Assembly (NCBI GenBank): GCA_019192455.1
Contig: JAHCML010000007.1
Location: 137,206-201,205 of the forward strand
Direction of reading: 5' to 3'
Length of the DNA: 64,000 nt
Source: Alphaproteobacteria bacterium SS10
Lineage (GTDB): Bacteria; Pseudomonadota; Alphaproteobacteria; TMED2
The position numbers and the translations under genes are program-made. Shown here one piece after another: positions 46,641-55,721 of the stretch (its first letter is position 1; every line of letters begins with the position of its first letter). Under the pieces are notes generated by a model. It had not been told where the DNA came from. It ran no database searches and saw only the letters and a list, made by a program, of their open reading frames with translations.

Positions 46641-47033
46641 ATGACAAAAGACAACGCTTCAGATCAGGCGCTTGATCAACTGATCAGGCAAGCCATGGCC
46701 CAAGAGGCTAGAGACCTAGGCACTGCTGACTTGGCGAGCCGGATTGCCCTAGACGCGGCGGCTGGGCCACAACAAGTGCCTGCCAACACCCGTCAGGTGG
46801 CACGACAGGGATCATTTGGCTGGTTGCCACGCCCGAACTGGTTGATTTGGCCATCGGCAGCGGCCCTGGCGGCCAGTGCCGCGATTGGGTTCTTCGCCGG
46901 TGCCGGCACCCTGCCATTTGCAGACTACCTGCCTTTCCAAGACCCGCTGGCCACCATTGATCAGCAGTTTGCCAGCCTCACCGGCAGCGTCGATAGCGGC
47001 TTTGGCGGTATCGGGACGGAGGATCAATCATGA
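46641..47033 (+). CDS. Short membrane protein, putative anti-sigma factor
   Basis: A 130-residue protein with a cytoplasmic N-terminus (Asp/Ala/Gln-rich helix, DQALDQLIRQAMAQEARD), one membrane helix at ~72-95 (WPSAAALAASAAIGFFAGAG) and a short outer tail. Single-pass topology directly after an ECF sigma gene is typical of anti-sigma factors. It lacks the zinc-binding H-x3-C-x2-C motif, so the call rests on context. It overlaps the next gene by 4 bp (ATGA). ATG 46641 is chosen; GTG 46626 is an alternative. Confidence 0.6.
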   Translation: MTKDNASDQALDQLIRQAMAQEARDLGTADLASRIALDAAAGPQQVPANTRQVARQGSFGWLPRPNWLIWPSAAALAASAAIGFFAGAGTLPFADYLPFQDPLATIDQQFASLTGSVDSGFGGIGTEDQS

Positions 47034-47542
47034 GTGATAGCGCAGAGAAACCCGATATGGATGATGCTCCCCTGCCGGGCGCGGATGGGCAAGACAGTCA
47101 GCCAAAGAAGCAGCGGCGTTGGCCGTTATGGACACTGGTTGGTGCCTTGCTTTTCTCGCTCAGTATCAACCTCGCTTTAGGTGGCTTCATCGCTGGCCGC
47201 TTGAGTGGCGGCGGTGGTGGTGGCGGTGTAGAGGGCAATCTGCGCCGTGTTGCCATGACCATGGAGCATCAGGATCGCAAGATCCTGCGTCAGGCCTTCA
47301 TGGGGCAGGCCCGGGAGTTTCGGCAGCTGCGGCAGAGCCGTCGCATGGTGATGCGAGAAGTTCGTCAGGCCTTGGAAGCGGAGCCGTTTGACCGGCAAGC
47401 GCTAGAAACTGCGATGGCCAAGGTGCAGACCCATATCGTGCGAGGCAGTGACCTGTTCCAAGGTGCGATTGTGGACGCGGCGACCAACCTGTCACCCGAT
47501 GCGCGCGGAAAACTCGCAGGGTTACGGCTGCCATCACCGTGA
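47030..47542 (+). CDS. CpxP/ZraP-like periplasmic heavy-metal-sensor family protein
   Basis: A 170-residue protein with one N-terminal membrane segment (~37-57, LWTLVGALLFSLSINLALGGF), a Gly-rich linker (GGGGGGG), and a helical periplasmic domain. That domain is rich in Arg/Gln (DRKILRQAFMGQAREFRQLRQ; SRRMVMREVRQALEAEPFDRQ; LSPDARGKLAGLR), the layout of the metal-sensor/CpxP-like LTXXQ-related family. Such proteins sense envelope or metal stress and influence the paired regulator. It overlaps the putative anti-sigma gene by 4 bp. No metal ligands are clear. Confidence 0.8.
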   Translation: MSDSAEKPDMDDAPLPGADGQDSQPKKQRRWPLWTLVGALLFSLSINLALGGFIAGRLSGGGGGGGVEGNLRRVAMTMEHQDRKILRQAFMGQAREFRQLRQSRRMVMREVRQALEAEPFDRQALETAMAKVQTHIVRGSDLFQGAIVDAATNLSPDARGKLAGLRLPSP

Positions 47543-47582
47543 GAGTTGGTGTGACTGATCCCAACCAACATCTGAGGTGCCC

Positions 47583-48977
47583 ATGACCAGCATTCAGGCA
47601 AGTATTGCGGCCTCCCGCTTTGGCCTTGGTGTGCGGCCCGGCGAATTGGATGGGATCGCCCGTGACCATCGCGGCTGGATCTTGAGCCAGATACAGCAGC
47701 CTGCTGCTGTGCCTAGGCAGATCGCGGCGATGCCTAGCTCGGCCCAACTTGGCAATACGGTGGTTGAGATGCTGACCCGCGGCCGTCGGATGCGGGGCAT
47801 GTCAGAAGATGTTCGCCGAACCAACCGGCAGCAGATGACCCGCAACGCGCTGCAGATGTATCGGAATGAGGCGATTGCCCGGACTCAATCGGCGATCCAG
47901 ACCACTACGCCGGTTTATGAACGGCTGGTCCATTTTTGGTCCAACCACTTCACCGTCTCCGCCAGTAAGAATGAGGCGCGGCCATTTCTAGGTGGCTTTG
48001 AGCGTGAGGTTATCCGTCCTAATGTGCTGGGTAAGTTTGGCGACATGCTGCTTGCCTCCACTCGCCATGTGGCAATGCTCCTCTACCTCGATCAGGCACA
48101 ATCGATTGGTCCTAACTCTATTGCCGGGCGGTTTGGTGATCGGGGCCTGAATGAGAATTTGGCCCGCGAGATTTTAGAGCTGCATACCCTGGGTGTGGAT
48201 GGTGGCTATGGCCAAGACGATGTGTTGGCCCTGTCCAAGATGCTCACCGGCTGGACGGTTGGTGGTATCCGTGCCGTGCTGCCTGAACGTGCACAATCAC
48301 GCCTCCCGGAAGCCAATGGCGGTGACTTCATCTTTGCCGAGTTGTTTCACGAGCCGGGGGCAAAGACCCTATTGGGCAAGAGCTTCCCTGAAGCAGGAGA
48401 GGGGGAGGCGAGAGCCGCCCTCGCCATGCTGGCCACCCATCCCTCAACGGCGCGGTTCATTGCGACCAAGCTGGCCCGGCATTTCATCGCGGATGATCCA
48501 CCGCAGCGTGCCATCGACCAGCTGGCGGCTGTCTTCCTTAATACTGGCGGCGACTTGCGCGCGGTGACCATGGCCCTGGTTGACCTGCCAGAGGTGTGGG
48601 CCGACCCCCTGCCAAAGGTTCGTAGCCCAAACGACTTTGTAATCGCCCTGGCCCGGGCCGCGAATGTGCCCGTGCCCGATCAGGATCTACTGAAAGGCAT
48701 GCGGGATTTTGGCCAGCCGGTTTGGTCGGCCCCGTCGCCCGCCGGATGGCCGGATACGGCGCAGGCCTGGTTGGCACCAGAGTCCCTGATGCGCCGGGTT
48801 GATGCGGCCCGCAGTGTCGCGCAGGCGATCCCAAACTCAATTGAGCCAATGGCGTTCCTAGAGGACACGATAGGCCCGGTGGCCAATGCCGATACGGCGA
48901 TCTGGACGGCACGGGCCCCAGACCGGGTTGAGGCGATTGGTTTGGTCCTGGCCTCACCAGAGTTTCAACGGCGCTAA
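47583..48977 (+). CDS. DUF1800 domain protein
   Basis: A 464-residue protein of DUF1800, usually encoded next to DUF1501 and of unknown function. Family marks are the start ASRFGLGVRPGEL, ERLVHFWSNHFTVS, the central NENLAREILELHTLGVDGGYGQDDV, LSKMLTGWTV, FHEPGAKTLLGKSF and HPSTARFIATKLARHFIADDPP. No signal peptide is apparent. It begins at ATG 47583, 40 bp after the CpxP-like gene, with GAGGTG upstream. It is followed by DUF1501 10 bp on; the pair is likely co-translated. An extracellular or redox role has been proposed for such pairs, but nothing here proves it. Confidence 0.93.
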   Translation: MTSIQASIAASRFGLGVRPGELDGIARDHRGWILSQIQQPAAVPRQIAAMPSSAQLGNTVVEMLTRGRRMRGMSEDVRRTNRQQMTRNALQMYRNEAIARTQSAIQTTTPVYERLVHFWSNHFTVSASKNEARPFLGGFEREVIRPNVLGKFGDMLLASTRHVAMLLYLDQAQSIGPNSIAGRFGDRGLNENLAREILELHTLGVDGGYGQDDVLALSKMLTGWTVGGIRAVLPERAQSRLPEANGGDFIFAELFHEPGAKTLLGKSFPEAGEGEARAALAMLATHPSTARFIATKLARHFIADDPPQRAIDQLAAVFLNTGGDLRAVTMALVDLPEVWADPLPKVRSPNDFVIALARAANVPVPDQDLLKGMRDFGQPVWSAPSPAGWPDTAQAWLAPESLMRRVDAARSVAQAIPNSIEPMAFLEDTIGPVANADTAIWTARAPDRVEAIGLVLASPEFQRR

Positions 48978-48984
48978 GGAGGGG
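48977..48984 (+). promoter_or_regulatory. Ribosome site deciding the DUF1501 start
   Basis: AGGAGGGG overlaps the DUF1800 stop codon by one base and lies directly before ATGATG. Spacing favours the second ATG (48988). The overlap implies translational coupling of DUF1800 and DUF1501. Confidence 0.7.
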
Positions 48985-48987
48985 ATG

Positions 48988-50280
48988 ATGTCTAACGATG
49001 ATCTAAACCAAACTGGTGCCCATGAATGTGCCGATTGCCGGAGGGCTGCTGCTGCCGCTGCCCAGCCGATCAGTGTCTCACGCCGCGGCGTGTTGGCTGG
49101 TGGTGCCGGGTTAGCCCTCGCGGCGCTTGGCATGCCTGGCCTCTCCCTTGCTGCCCTGCCCACCGATCACCGGCTGATCTTTGTGCTGCTGCGTGGTGGT
49201 ATGGATGGCCTTGCGGCGGTTCCGGCCTATGCCGACCCGGCCTATAAGGCCGCGCGCGGTCAGCTGGCGATTGATGACCCGAACGGTGAGCAAGGGGCGC
49301 TGGACCTTAATGGCTTCTTTGGCCTGCACCCCTCGCTTAAGAACCTGCATGGCATGTATCGCGACGGCGATCTGGCTGTCTTCCACGCCGTTGCTACCCC
49401 GTACCGCGAGCGGTCGCATTTCGATGCGCAGAAGCTGCTGGAAGTTGGCGGCAATCAGCTAGGCCAGGTGCGCGATGGCTGGATGAACCGAATGCTGGGC
49501 CTCTATGGCGCGGCCGGTGGCAATCTTGGGATCGCGTTCAACCAAACTATTCCACTGATCTTAAGTGGTGAGGTCCCGGTTGCCTCCTGGGCGCCAGGGG
49601 GTGGTGAGGCGCCACCTGAATTCCTGGAGCGGTTGAGCCATGTTTATGCCAGTGATCCACTCTTCTCCCGCCTGCTAAACCAGGCTGTCGCCGCTGATGC
49701 CCTTGCCGATCAGGCGGGTGCCGAAATGGCCGGGCGTGGCATGACCGGGCGTGGTCCGCGTCAGGTGCTGCAACGGACCTTGGCCACAGCGGTTGAGATG
49801 CTGAAGGCAGAGAATGGCCATCGCATGGCGGTGGTTGAGGTTGGTGGCTGGGACACCCATGCCAATCAAGGTGCCGCCGCTGGCGGTTTGGCAAATCAAC
49901 TTGGTCAGCTTGATGAAGGTCTTGGCACCTTAAACCGGGAGCTGCAGCCGATCTGGAATAAGACCGCCATCGTGGTGATGACCGAGTTTGGGCGCACGGT
50001 GGCGATTAACGGCACGCGCGGGACCGACCACGGAACCGGTGGCGTTGCCTTCCTCGCCGGTGGGGCGGTCAATGGTGGCCATGTCCTGACCAACTGGCCT
50101 GGTCTCGATCAGTCCCAGCTTTATGAGGGGCGGGACCTGATGCCGACCTTAGATAGCCGCAGCATATTGAAAAGCGTCATGACGCAGCATTTGGGCCTCC
50201 CAGCGGGCGATATTGATCGTTTTGTTCTGCCCAATAGCGGTGCCGCCACCCAGATCAGGCAGCTGTTCGCCACTGCCTAA
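48988..50280 (+). CDS. DUF1501 domain protein (Tat-exported)
   Basis: A 430-residue protein of the DUF1501 (sulfatase-like) family. The Tat-type signal is SRRGVLAGGAGLALAALGMPG. The mature part has LIFVLLRGGMDGLAAVPAY, FHAVATPYRERSHFDAQKLLE, VVEVGGWDTHANQG and VVMTEFGRTVAINGTRGTDHG, the alkaline-phosphatase-like metal region. Two adjacent ATGs (48985, 48988) follow AAGGAGGGG; spacing favours the second. It ends the ECF-sigma gene run. Partner of DUF1800; substrate unknown. Confidence 0.93.
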   Translation: MSNDDLNQTGAHECADCRRAAAAAAQPISVSRRGVLAGGAGLALAALGMPGLSLAALPTDHRLIFVLLRGGMDGLAAVPAYADPAYKAARGQLAIDDPNGEQGALDLNGFFGLHPSLKNLHGMYRDGDLAVFHAVATPYRERSHFDAQKLLEVGGNQLGQVRDGWMNRMLGLYGAAGGNLGIAFNQTIPLILSGEVPVASWAPGGGEAPPEFLERLSHVYASDPLFSRLLNQAVAADALADQAGAEMAGRGMTGRGPRQVLQRTLATAVEMLKAENGHRMAVVEVGGWDTHANQGAAAGGLANQLGQLDEGLGTLNRELQPIWNKTAIVVMTEFGRTVAINGTRGTDHGTGGVAFLAGGAVNGGHVLTNWPGLDQSQLYEGRDLMPTLDSRSILKSVMTQHLGLPAGDIDRFVLPNSGAATQIRQLFATA

Positions 50281-50585
50281 AGCGTCCGCCGCGCAATGAT
50301 TTGCCATCACCCGCGTATGGGTTGCGCTGGTTTGTCCGACAAATTGAGGGGCAATACCGCCCGTTTTGCGACCGGGGCGCAATGGCTGGGGATAGGTCCG
50401 GATTATGCCGCAACGCGTCATAGGATTGACTGGACTTTCATGCCAATCGGACGCTGACTAACAATATCAAGCGCTGATCCATAAGCTGGTGTGCATCAAC
50501 TACCGCTAGCAAGCTCAGCGTGAGCACCGACACCGCCTAAAAAGGTCAATAAAGGCCATAAAGAAAAAGGCGGGAAGGGGAGGAT
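50281..50585. other. Intergenic region before the MarR-family gene
   Basis: A 305-bp stretch with no gene. A weak GGGC-AATACC-GCCC hairpin followed by GTTTT occurs at 50349-50367; it may act as a terminator for the DUF1501 gene. A TTGACT at 50426-50431 lacks a matching -10. The bases just before 50586 are purine-rich and hold the ribosome site. Confidence 0.5.
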
Positions 50586-51152
50586 ATGAACGGTTGGAAA
50601 ACCGAAGACGGCTCGTCTTTGGCCGGTATGGCTAGTGGCGACACGGTCGAACGGTCGGCAGACACATCGGCAAGCCATCAGATGGGCGCTACCCATGACT
50701 CATCCGGCGCATCGCCGATGAGCGATGCTGATCTGTTGGGCGAGTTCAGCCTGGATGATGAGGTTGGTTTCCTGGTTCGCCGGGTGCATCAACGCGTTAC
50801 CGCCCTGTTTCAGGAGCGGATGCGTGATCATGATTTGACGCCCACGCAGTTTTCCTCGCTCTGCAAAATGGCAGAAACCGGGGAGGTATCGCAGAACCAG
50901 CTGGGTCGCTTGGTCAATCTAGACCCGGCAACCAATCAGGGTGTGGTTCGACGTTTGCAGAAACGTGGCCTCATCCAACGTCGTGACGACCCGAACGATC
51001 GCCGCCGTTCCTTGCTAACGCTGACCGATACCGGCCGCGAGGTTTTGACCGCCTGCTTGCCCGCAGCCTCCCGCATTACCCCATCCGTGCTAAAGCCGCT
51101 CAATAGTGAAGAGCGGGTGCTGCTGATGGATATGTTGCGGCGCCTCGGCTAG
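50586..51152 (+). CDS. MarR-family transcriptional regulator
   Basis: A 188-residue winged-helix regulator. The first ~55 residues are a Ser/Asp/Gly-rich extension. The DNA-binding core follows: LTPTQFSSLCKMAETGEVSQNQLGRLVNLDPATNQGVVRRLQKRGLI, then the wing QRRDDPNDRRRSLLTLTDTGREVL with the conserved DxRxx motif. MarR proteins are dimeric repressors relieved by small ligands. ATG 50586 follows AGGGGAGG. It precedes the binding-protein gene by 131 bp in the same direction and may control it or the transporter genes at 54-59 kb. Confidence 0.92.
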   Translation: MNGWKTEDGSSLAGMASGDTVERSADTSASHQMGATHDSSGASPMSDADLLGEFSLDDEVGFLVRRVHQRVTALFQERMRDHDLTPTQFSSLCKMAETGEVSQNQLGRLVNLDPATNQGVVRRLQKRGLIQRRDDPNDRRRSLLTLTDTGREVLTACLPAASRITPSVLKPLNSEERVLLMDMLRRLG

Positions 51153-51283
51153 CGAAAACCGAAAATGTGATGCTGACTTGCGGCCAAGCTGATCGCTTGG
51201 GGGTACCCTCATGCCTTGCCCCCTGCTATGACCGTCGCCACGTTCCGGTGTAGCCCACCAAACCCGCATGAGGAGCCCGCGCC

Positions 51284-52528
51284 ATGGTCGCCGCGCCCAC
51301 CCGTTTTTCTTTTGCTATCACCCGTCGTCAGGTTCTTGGCGCACTCGTTGGTCTTGCCGCTGCCATCACCATGGCGCCCGCCCCCGTTCAAGCCGCTGAG
51401 CCGGTGATCATTGGTGAGCTGAACAGCTATACCCGCTTGCCTGCCTTTACCGAGCCCTACCGCAAGGGTTGGCAGTTGGCGTTGGATGAGATCAATGAGG
51501 CAGGTGGAGTTCTAGGCGGTCGCCCCCTCGAGGTCATAAGTCGCGATGACGGCGGTACCCCCGCCGATGCCCAGCGTGTTGCTGGTGAGCTTGTGAAAGC
51601 CCAGGGTGCAGTGATGATTGCAGGCACCTTCTTCAGCCATGTTGGCCTCGCCGTTGCGGACTATGCCGCGCGTAATGAGGTGCCATTCCTCGCCGCCGAA
51701 CCACTGACCGATGCCATCGTCTGGGAAAAGGGCAACGCCTATACCTTCCGGCTGCGCCCCAGCACTTATATGCAGGCGCAAATGCTGGCTGAGGAAGCCG
51801 CCAAGCTGCCGGCCAAGCGTTGGGTCACCGTCGCGCCAAACTACGAGTATGGCCGCTCCGCCGTTGAGAACTTCAAGGCCGCCCTGAAAGAGCGCCGCCC
51901 CGATGTTGAGTTCGTGGGTGAGCAATGGCCCGCCCTCGGCAAGATTGAGGCTGGTGTCACCGTTCAGGCCCTGCTGCGCCATCAACCCGATGCCGTCTAC
52001 AACGTCACCTTTGGCGCCGACCTTGCGAAGTTCGTGCGTGAGGGCACGTTGCGTGGCCTGTTTGATGACCGCGATGTGGTCAGCCTGCTGACCGGTGAGC
52101 CTGAGTATCTGCTGCCACTGGCCGATGAGGCGCCAGAGGGCTGGATCGTCACCGGCTACCCGTTCGATCAGATCGAAACTGACGCCCACACCGCCTTTGC
52201 CACCGCTTATGAGGCGAAGTTTGATGAAGCGCCCAAGCTTGGCTCAATCGTCGGTTATGCGACCATGAAGTCGATTGCGGGCGCCCTGGATCGGGCAGGC
52301 TCAACCGAGGCTGACGCGATTGCGACCGCATTCCAGGATCTTCAAGTGGACACGCCTTTCGGCCCGATCAGCTATCGCAGCGCTGATCATCAGTCGACCC
52401 TGGGTGCCTATGTTGGGCGTACCGGTATGGTTGATGGTGAGCCACGGATGGTTGATTGGCGTTATGCACCGGGTGCCGAGTACCTGCCCGGTGGTGACGA
52501 GGCCGCAGCACGCCGTCCGGCGAACTAA
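51284..52528 (+). CDS. Branched-chain amino acid-type ABC transporter substrate-binding protein
   Basis: A 414-residue periplasmic type I binding protein of the LivJ/LivK class. A signal peptide with an n-region ITRRQVLGALVGLAAAITMA ends near QAAEP. The mature start PVIIGELNSYTRLPAFTEPYRKGWQLALDEINEAGGVLGG and RDDGGTPADAQRVAGELV are typical; MIAGTFFSHVGLAVADYAA forms the ligand loop. ATG 51284 follows GAGGAG. The binding protein is encoded apart from its probable membrane and ATPase genes (LivHM, G, F at 55.7-59.1 kb, opposite strand). The ligand may be an amino acid, amide or other carboxylate. Confidence 0.9.
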   Translation: MVAAPTRFSFAITRRQVLGALVGLAAAITMAPAPVQAAEPVIIGELNSYTRLPAFTEPYRKGWQLALDEINEAGGVLGGRPLEVISRDDGGTPADAQRVAGELVKAQGAVMIAGTFFSHVGLAVADYAARNEVPFLAAEPLTDAIVWEKGNAYTFRLRPSTYMQAQMLAEEAAKLPAKRWVTVAPNYEYGRSAVENFKAALKERRPDVEFVGEQWPALGKIEAGVTVQALLRHQPDAVYNVTFGADLAKFVREGTLRGLFDDRDVVSLLTGEPEYLLPLADEAPEGWIVTGYPFDQIETDAHTAFATAYEAKFDEAPKLGSIVGYATMKSIAGALDRAGSTEADAIATAFQDLQVDTPFGPISYRSADHQSTLGAYVGRTGMVDGEPRMVDWRYAPGAEYLPGGDEAAARRPAN

Positions 52529-52577
52529 TCCAACCGCTAAGCAACCACCAGGCGTCCGCTAACTTAGAAGAGCCCAT

Positions 52578-53534
52578 ATGACCCGTCCTATTCTCGTCGC
52601 CCATACCGATCCATCTGAGGTGTCATCGGTGTTGAGCGAGCGCTTCCCCGATCAAGCGTTTGAGTATGTGACCCATGGGTCGATGGTGGCGGATGCCCTG
52701 GCGGCCCATGAGCCAGAGGTGATCTTCGCCGTTGCGGGCCCATCCTTCAGGCGCGATGTGCATGAGGTGATGCTGAACCACCCATCGGTTAAGTGGCTCC
52801 AGGTTGGTGGCTCGGGCTATGACCATTTGCCGTTTGAGTGGGATCGGGAGCGGGTTGCGGTGACCCATTGTGCCGGGGTTCTCTCGCAATATCTGGCGGA
52901 GACGGTCACCGGTGCCATGCTGGCGCTCAACGGTCATTTCCTACGCTATCGGGCCTTGCAATCTATTGCGGAATGGCGGCCGATCCCGTTTAGGCCCATC
53001 GCGGGGCAGACGCTTCTGGTGGTCGGTTTTGGTGCGATTGGCCAACGTCTTGCCCATAACGCCCGCGCCCTTGGCATGAACGTCATTGCCACCCGTAATA
53101 CACCGGCAGAGCATCCGCTGGCTGATGAGGTGCATGGCCCGGATCGTGAGACCTTGTTAAGCCTGCTGCCAAAAGCCGATGTGGTCAGCCTGCACCTCCG
53201 CCTTAACCACGATACCAAGCGTAGTTTTGATGCCGAATGCTTCGCCGCGATGAAGCAGGGCGCGATGTTTATCAATACCGCCCGTGGTCGCGTGGTCGAC
53301 AGCGATGCCCTCTTGGCCGCGCTAAACGATGGCAAGCTGATGGGGGCTTATCTCGATGTATTTGAGAAAGAGCCACTGCCGCCGGAGCATCCGCTTTGGC
53401 AGGCGCCCAACACGCTGATCACCCCCCATACCGCCGACAATGTGCTGAAGTTCCCGGCCTATTATGCTGAGTTCTTCGCCGATAATCTGGCGCGGTTTAA
53501 GGCCGGTTCAGAGCTAAAGAACCGGATCAAGTAA
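52578..53534 (+). CDS. D-2-hydroxyacid dehydrogenase (NAD-dependent)
   Basis: A 318-residue dehydrogenase of the D-isomer 2-hydroxyacid family. The dinucleotide-binding motif is LLVVGFGAIGQRLAHNARALG. Catalytic residues are Arg in NTARGRVVD, Glu in DVFEKEPLPPEHPL and His in ITPHTADN. Members reduce 2-keto acids such as hydroxypyruvate or glyoxylate, or act on other 2-hydroxyacids. It follows the binding-protein gene by 49 bp and precedes the SRAP gene by 7 bp, so the three may form one transcript. The context suggests catabolism of an imported carboxylate. Confidence 0.92.
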   Translation: MTRPILVAHTDPSEVSSVLSERFPDQAFEYVTHGSMVADALAAHEPEVIFAVAGPSFRRDVHEVMLNHPSVKWLQVGGSGYDHLPFEWDRERVAVTHCAGVLSQYLAETVTGAMLALNGHFLRYRALQSIAEWRPIPFRPIAGQTLLVVGFGAIGQRLAHNARALGMNVIATRNTPAEHPLADEVHGPDRETLLSLLPKADVVSLHLRLNHDTKRSFDAECFAAMKQGAMFINTARGRVVDSDALLAALNDGKLMGAYLDVFEKEPLPPEHPLWQAPNTLITPHTADNVLKFPAYYAEFFADNLARFKAGSELKNRIK

Positions 53535-53541
53535 CCAGCCC

Positions 53542-54288
53542 ATGTGCGGTCGCTTCACCCTCCGAAAAGATGCCGATAAATTGGCTGCAGATGTGTCCGG
53601 CATCTTAGAAGATGTGGTAATCGCGCCTGATCTTTTGTCCCTTTCAGGACGCTACAACATTCGCCCATCGGAACCGGCCTTACTGATCCGCGCCAACGGT
53701 AGTGCTCGGCAAGCTGGTTATGCCCACTGGGGCTTTCGCCCGCCTTGGATGACCGACGCCTATATGCGCGAGGCAAAGCGGGGGCCGTTTATCAATGCCC
53801 GTTCGGAAACCCTGTTTGAGGCCCGGGCCTTTTCGGATGCTGGTCGTCAGGAGCGTTGTCTGATCCTCGCAGATGGTTTCTATGAACCGAAGGGGGAGAA
53901 GGGCACAAAGCGTGAGCAGCACTATTTCGATGCTGGCGGCCTAGTTGCCTTTGCCGGGATTGAAACCGCGTTTCCAGAACCGACGCCAGATCATCGCACC
54001 GCTAATTTTGCCATCCTGACCTGTATGCCCAACGCCCAGGTTGAGCCTGTACATGGCCGGATGCCGGTAATCCTGCCCCAGGCAAGCTGGGCGGACTGGC
54101 TTTCGCCTAACACGAGTGCTGATGCGCTGAACGCCATGATGCAACCATGGTCGGGTGCACCGCTTGATACCTGGCAGGTGTCGACGTTGATCAACCAACG
54201 CGATGCCGAGGGGCCAGGCTGTATCGCGCCTTATAAACCGCCACCGGCCGCTGAGGCGCCAGCATCAGCGCAAGGGTCCCTGTTCTAA
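53542..54288 (+). CDS. SOS response-associated peptidase family (SRAP/YedK/HMCES) protein
   Basis: A 248-residue SRAP-domain protein. Cys2 after the initiator Met is the residue that crosslinks to abasic sites in single-stranded DNA. The other active-site groups are visible: Asn in YNIRP, Glu in INARSET and His in PVHGRMPVIL. These proteins shield abasic sites during replication. MCGRFTL is the standard start, 7 bp after the dehydrogenase stop. The gene stops at 54288, abutting the end of the convergent glycosyltransferase. Its role is housekeeping repair, not linked to the neighbours. Confidence 0.93.
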   Translation: MCGRFTLRKDADKLAADVSGILEDVVIAPDLLSLSGRYNIRPSEPALLIRANGSARQAGYAHWGFRPPWMTDAYMREAKRGPFINARSETLFEARAFSDAGRQERCLILADGFYEPKGEKGTKREQHYFDAGGLVAFAGIETAFPEPTPDHRTANFAILTCMPNAQVEPVHGRMPVILPQASWADWLSPNTSADALNAMMQPWSGAPLDTWQVSTLINQRDAEGPGCIAPYKPPPAAEAPASAQGSLF

Positions 54289-55719
54289 CTAGCCCTGGAC
54301 AAACAGGCCGGGACAGCTGGCCTCGTCATGCCGATAGCCCTGGGTGACCAAGGCCGCCTTAGCTTGCCCGATTGCGGCTTGATCGCCCTCGCGTTTCCAA
54401 TCGGTCAGCAGAACCGTTTTGGGCAGAGAGCCATCAAGCCCCTCACCGTTGATATGTTTCGAACCGGTAATCAAGGTGTCCGCATCATTGGCGCTGTTGG
54501 GGCTGGCCTGACCGACCTGATCGGCAACCCCGGCCTCGGTGAAGAGCGATGGTGCAGCATCCCCTAGCCAGTCAATCTGAAGTCGGTGTAAATCAACCAA
54601 ATCGCAGACCAAGCGCGGGTCTGCCTCCGCCGTTGCGACGGCCTTCAAGACTGGTGTTGTGCGGTGCCATTCTTGGAAGAGTTCATATTGCTCAACCCGG
54701 ATCAGCAGGTCGTCAAAGCCATCGCTCTCAAGCGCGGTTGAACGCTTTTCAAGACGGCCATCATAGCCATCTGGAACAATATGGTTGTCGATCAACTCCA
54801 TGAATTGCTGTTGCTTAACAGCGGGGCTGTGCTTTGCCTTGGCAAGATCCTGTGCTTGCTGGCTGATGCGGATCGCTTCTTCCGGGTTTGATAGGTAATG
54901 CCGAATGCGCTCGATCAATTCGTCAACGCTATTGTAAGTGACGATTGTCTTACCCTCTTCGAACAGCATTGACTGTCCCGACTGGGGCGATAGGCGATCG
55001 GCGATGGCGCATCCACCGGATAGCGGTATTTCAAAACTCCTGAGGTTTAGATCCCCATTAAGGCTTGGGTTCAGGGTGACAATCGATCGCCCATAGATGT
55101 CGGCTGCTCGCTCCTGTGGGACGATGCCGGTGATGATCTCAATGCCAGCCCTCTGAACTGCTTCAATTGCCGCGGTGCGGACCGGGTGTATCGACCCCGC
55201 CTGTCCGGCGAAGGTCACAGGAAAATGCTTCTCATCGTAGAGCGGGATTTGCCAGTCCCTGACCAGAAGGCCCGGCATCCAATGGGCATTGGTGGCGCCA
55301 GCCTCAATGAAGTAGTGCAGGTGATGCCGCTTGTGATCTGAGATCAGCAGATCAAACTTATTCTCATTGGCGTATCGCAACATGGTGCGGAGGGGGGTCT
55401 GCTGGTGCTGCGTGTCGCCAATAATCAGGACTTTTGGAATGTCCAGATGGTCAAAGCCAACTGGAAGATTGATGCCTGATGCATCCCCTTTAACGATGAT
55501 TAAGTCGGGCTGCTGATCCTTGGGCAGCTTGGCTAACACCTCCCCCAGATCATAGCTTCCGGCCGGGGTGTTCAGCATCATGACACGCCCATCTGGATGC
55601 CAGTTGTCAGCCGTGTTTGGTCCAATCACCACCTGCCGTGCACTGTATTGCGGCGCGGGCATGTATTGCGGGGCGTTTTGGTAAGCAAAGACAATGTTGC
55701 GTTGATCGGATGCTGCCAT
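54289..55719 (-). CDS. Glycosyltransferase family 1-like (CgeB-type) protein
   Basis: A 476-residue protein with a central glycosyltransferase GT-B-like region. Marks include PDLIIVKGD, LLISDHKRHHLHYFIEAGA, FAGQAGSIHPVRTAAIEA, GIVPQERAADIYGRSIVTLNPS and SFEIPLSGGCAIADR, the last being the nucleotide-sugar EIP/G-x-x-G region of CgeB/Glyco_trans_1_2 types. The C-terminal ~110 residues are unusual and of unclear fold. It starts 2 bp after the livF stop, so it sits in the transporter operon, which is odd. It could modify a surface or secreted product. Confidence 0.75.
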   Translation of the reverse strand: MAASDQRNIVFAYQNAPQYMPAPQYSARQVVIGPNTADNWHPDGRVMMLNTPAGSYDLGEVLAKLPKDQQPDLIIVKGDASGINLPVGFDHLDIPKVLIIGDTQHQQTPLRTMLRYANENKFDLLISDHKRHHLHYFIEAGATNAHWMPGLLVRDWQIPLYDEKHFPVTFAGQAGSIHPVRTAAIEAVQRAGIEIITGIVPQERAADIYGRSIVTLNPSLNGDLNLRSFEIPLSGGCAIADRLSPQSGQSMLFEEGKTIVTYNSVDELIERIRHYLSNPEEAIRISQQAQDLAKAKHSPAVKQQQFMELIDNHIVPDGYDGRLEKRSTALESDGFDDLLIRVEQYELFQEWHRTTPVLKAVATAEADPRLVCDLVDLHRLQIDWLGDAAPSLFTEAGVADQVGQASPNSANDADTLITGSKHINGEGLDGSLPKTVLLTDWKREGDQAAIGQAKAALVTQGYRHDEASCPGLFVQG

Positions 55720-55721
55720 CT

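Noticed and set aside
51512..52189. 225-residue minus-strand frame opposite the binding-protein gene
   Set aside because: It is a shadow of the strong plus-strand gene with signal peptide and family motifs.
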